Assembly (NCBI GenBank): GCA_937911445.1
Contig: CALDQY010000310.1
Span: forward strand, 1-6,003
Length of the DNA stretch: 6,003 nt
Direction: 5' to 3'
Source: an uncultured Rhodobiaceae bacterium
Lineage (GTDB): Archaea > Thermoplasmatota > Poseidoniia > Poseidoniales > Poseidoniaceae
Below are positions 4,532 through 6,003 of the stretch, piece by piece (within the stretch, counting starts at the first letter, position 1; every line of letters starts with the position of its first letter). The notes beneath the pieces were generated by a model. It made no database searches and was not told where the DNA came from. It saw only the letters and a list, made by a program, of their open reading frames with translations. The translations under genes were made by a program, and so were the position numbers.

Positions 4532-6003
4532 ATGCTTGAGTCGGCCTTTACGCTCCCCTCTTTGGTAGAAGAGGAGCGAAAGCAACTGCTCTCGCAGCGG
4601 AAAAAGGCTTACTCACTCATCTTTTTGATGATCATGTTGGCGCAAACGTCCTACATTGGGGCCCTTGAAGGCTGGAAGTACCTCGACCAAACCAATGCTT
4701 CGAACATCGGTCCTGGCTGTGATTTGATTGCTCGAGCGTCTGGAACGCCGATTCACGTTGATCCAGACATTGGTTCGAATGATTGGAATGGAACGTGGTC
4801 GTGTCCTCTTGCTACGTTGCAGGAGGCGATCAATGTTTCAAGTGCCAACGATGAGATTATCCTTGCTTCGGGTCTTTATCACGAGAATGTGTCCATTTCA
4901 AACAAGGACAATCTGTTGATTCGAGCGGCAGATGGAGCTACAGTCGTCTTTGACGGAACACGAAGCATTGCAAATGACATGAATGCTACTTGGTCAACAG
5001 CTGATTCCAATGGCATCCAAGAGGTTACACTTCCACAGGATGGGTGGCAATTGTTCCTAGCATACGACGAGCAGGTTCCTGCTCGTTGGCCAAACGCTGG
5101 ATTCGATGATGAGACTGTGTTTAACCGATCGTACTGGGCAGAAGGTATCCTAACAGGCTCGAACAACGCCTACACCAAAGGCTGGCTAACCGATGCAGGG
5201 CCCGAAGCAGGGGTTCACACTGGATTAAATGAAACCGTGAACGCATCGGGTCTCGATCCTGTCGGAGCAATTGCAATCATGAATTTGGGTTCGTTCCGAA
5301 GCAACAGTCGAATCATTACTGATTGGAATCCAAACAATGGAACGTTTGCCTACGATGGTGATGGTGTTGGTTGGAAAACCAAGCATCATGCCTACTTCTT
5401 GGAAGGCAAGCGAGAACTCATCGATGTTGATGGTGAGTGGTGGTACAACAACACCAACAACCGATTGCATTACAAGACCCCATCCGGTCAAGACGCCAAC
5501 GATTTGGACCTTCGAGTGAAAGTTCAGCCGTTTGCGATTAGCGTTGATGGCTCGGATGGTGTAACGATTCAGGGCATCGATTTCTTTGGAACAACTGTGA
5601 ATTTCAACAACTGTGATGGTTGTTCGTTTACCAATGCAACCCTCGAATATCCAAGCACATCCAAGCGTGGACTGGGCATTGCTGGTGAATCCGAAGACGA
5701 CCGCTGGATGACTCGCTTTTATCGATCAACTAACTCCTTTGTTGACAACATCTCCATTACCAACACCGACGGTGGAGCGATTGAATTCCACGGTTCAGGC
5801 GGCCAATCTCACAACAATACGATCAACAACTCCTACTTCCATGCCATCGATTGGTCAGCAGCAGACCAGAAGGGATTGATGACCACGATTTACGAAGGTG
5901 GGCGTGACATGTATTTCACAAACAACAGCGTTCACCTCACCGGTGCATCCTCTGTTCTTTCCATCGGTGATGCGCCCAAGGTCTTCTACAACGAAGTGTG
6001 GGA
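4532..6003 (+). CDS. Exported/membrane-anchored right-handed parallel beta-helix protein, possibly polysaccharide-active (3' partial)
   Basis: The frame runs from ATG 4532 through the window's end (490 codons plus 2 bases) without a stop. An in-frame TGA at 4526 makes 4532 the first possible start. Residues 1-25 are hydrophilic, ending QRKK; 26-45 are hydrophobic (signal peptide or anchor); then a secreted domain. The block HVDPDIGSNDWNGT...PLATLQEAI (75-100) with DEIILASGLYHENVSI (107-122) is the usual first turn of parallel beta-helix proteins. Next come WQLFLAYDEQVPARWPNAGF (172-191) and ELIDVDGEWWYNNTNNRLHY (295-314). These resemble the 'ARxPN' and 'GEWYxDxxTGxLYYxP' blocks of beta-helix glycoside hydrolases such as the GH141-like group. 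Helix rungs follow (VTIQGIDFFG 344-353; GGAIEFHGSGGQSHNNTINNSYFHAID 414-440). C63/C91 and the CDGC at 361-364 may form disulfides. The gene starts 37 bases after the giant surface-protein gene. Fold confidence is high; enzymatic activity and substrate are unproven. Binding-only or PL6-like roles are alternatives. Confidence 0.85.
   Translation, partial: MLESAFTLPSLVEEERKQLLSQRKKAYSLIFLMIMLAQTSYIGALEGWKYLDQTNASNIGPGCDLIARASGTPIHVDPDIGSNDWNGTWSCPLATLQEAINVSSANDEIILASGLYHENVSISNKDNLLIRAADGATVVFDGTRSIANDMNATWSTADSNGIQEVTLPQDGWQLFLAYDEQVPARWPNAGFDDETVFNRSYWAEGILTGSNNAYTKGWLTDAGPEAGVHTGLNETVNASGLDPVGAIAIMNLGSFRSNSRIITDWNPNNGTFAYDGDGVGWKTKHHAYFLEGKRELIDVDGEWWYNNTNNRLHYKTPSGQDANDLDLRVKVQPFAISVDGSDGVTIQGIDFFGTTVNFNNCDGCSFTNATLEYPSTSKRGLGIAGESEDDRWMTRFYRSTNSFVDNISITNTDGGAIEFHGSGGQSHNNTINNSYFHAIDWSAADQKGLMTTIYEGGRDMYFTNNSVHLTGASSVLSIGDAPKVFYNEVW
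4551..4578 (+). other. Bulged 10-bp hairpin inside the start of the beta-helix gene
   Basis: The arm cgctcccctctt (4551-4562) pairs with aagaggagcg (4569-4578) around a 6-base loop, with two unpaired C at 4557-4558; all ten pairs are Watson-Crick. It covers codons 7-16 and sits 57 bases past the stop of the upstream gene. It has no U tract, so it is not a classic terminator. It could affect translation start, slow transcription or protect the upstream message, or be incidental. Confidence 0.45.
4607..4666 (+). other. Signal peptide or membrane anchor of the beta-helix protein
   Basis: Residues 26-45 (AYSLIFLMIMLAQTSYIGAL) are hydrophobic and directly follow RKK at 23-25, so the chain beyond should face out. 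The 25-residue hydrophilic lead with EEE at 13-15 is long for a cleaved signal peptide, and no clear A-x-A site follows, so a retained N-terminal anchor is about as likely as cleavage. Confidence 0.65.

Noticed and set aside
4551..4578. Intrinsic terminator for the giant gene
   Set aside because: There is no T tract after the stem and it lies inside the next coding frame, so a regulatory or incidental hairpin is the safer reading.
4595..4640. Class III (prepilin-like) signal peptide at KKA/YSL in the beta-helix protein
   Set aside because: The basic residues and hydrophobic run fit loosely, but Tyr at +1, the length and a large beta-helix cargo are not typical; left as a generic signal/anchor.
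4728..4919. Short + strand open frame of 63 codons, and antisense frames at 4879-5166 and 5225-5491
   Set aside because: All lie inside the beta-helix gene, whose frame is open from 4532 to the window end and shows a signal segment and family motifs.

Overview
The window looks like a piece of an uncultivated marine euryarchaeal genome, most probably Marine Group II / Candidatus Poseidoniales. This is inferred from protein style, not from any marker gene. It holds a very large, acidic, Asp/Asn-rich surface protein built from thrombospondin-3-like calcium repeats and putative Ig (He_PIG-like) modules, with a Lys/Ala/Glu-rich tail and C-terminal helix-hairpin-helix (HhH) domains. A secreted parallel beta-helix protein follows. 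Base composition is roughly balanced, gene density is high, and both genes lie on the + strand. There is no rRNA, tRNA, CRISPR array, transposase or integrase.

Region 1 (1-4494): one reading frame, already open at base 1, so the N terminus and any signal peptide lie upstream. Its visible 1497 residues run in order as follows: the tail of an Ig-like module; calcium-repeat block 1; Ig-like module; a long calcium-repeat block 2; Ig-like module; short calcium-repeat block 3; a very acidic linker; one transmembrane helix (nt 2638-2706); an unrecognised beta-rich domain; about 190 residues of charged Lys/Ala/Glu helix; and two HhH domains at the extreme C terminus. The charge pattern puts the repeats outside the cell and the helix plus HhH domains inside. 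If so, one polypeptide joins a calcium-dependent cell-surface stalk to a cytosolic module of a type usually associated with nucleic acid or protein binding.

Region 2 (4495-4531): a 37-base intergenic gap with a weak AT-rich promoter candidate and no clear ribosome binding site.

Region 3 (4532-6003): the first 490 codons of a second gene, cut by the window's right edge. It encodes a membrane-targeted or exported right-handed parallel beta-helix protein with sequence blocks resembling polysaccharide-active beta-helix enzymes. A 10-bp bulged hairpin lies in its first codons.

The two genes may be co-transcribed. Both point to the cell envelope: one as a large adhesive or structural surface protein, the other as a possible glycan-binding or glycan-cleaving protein. 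That functional link is inference from adjacency only.
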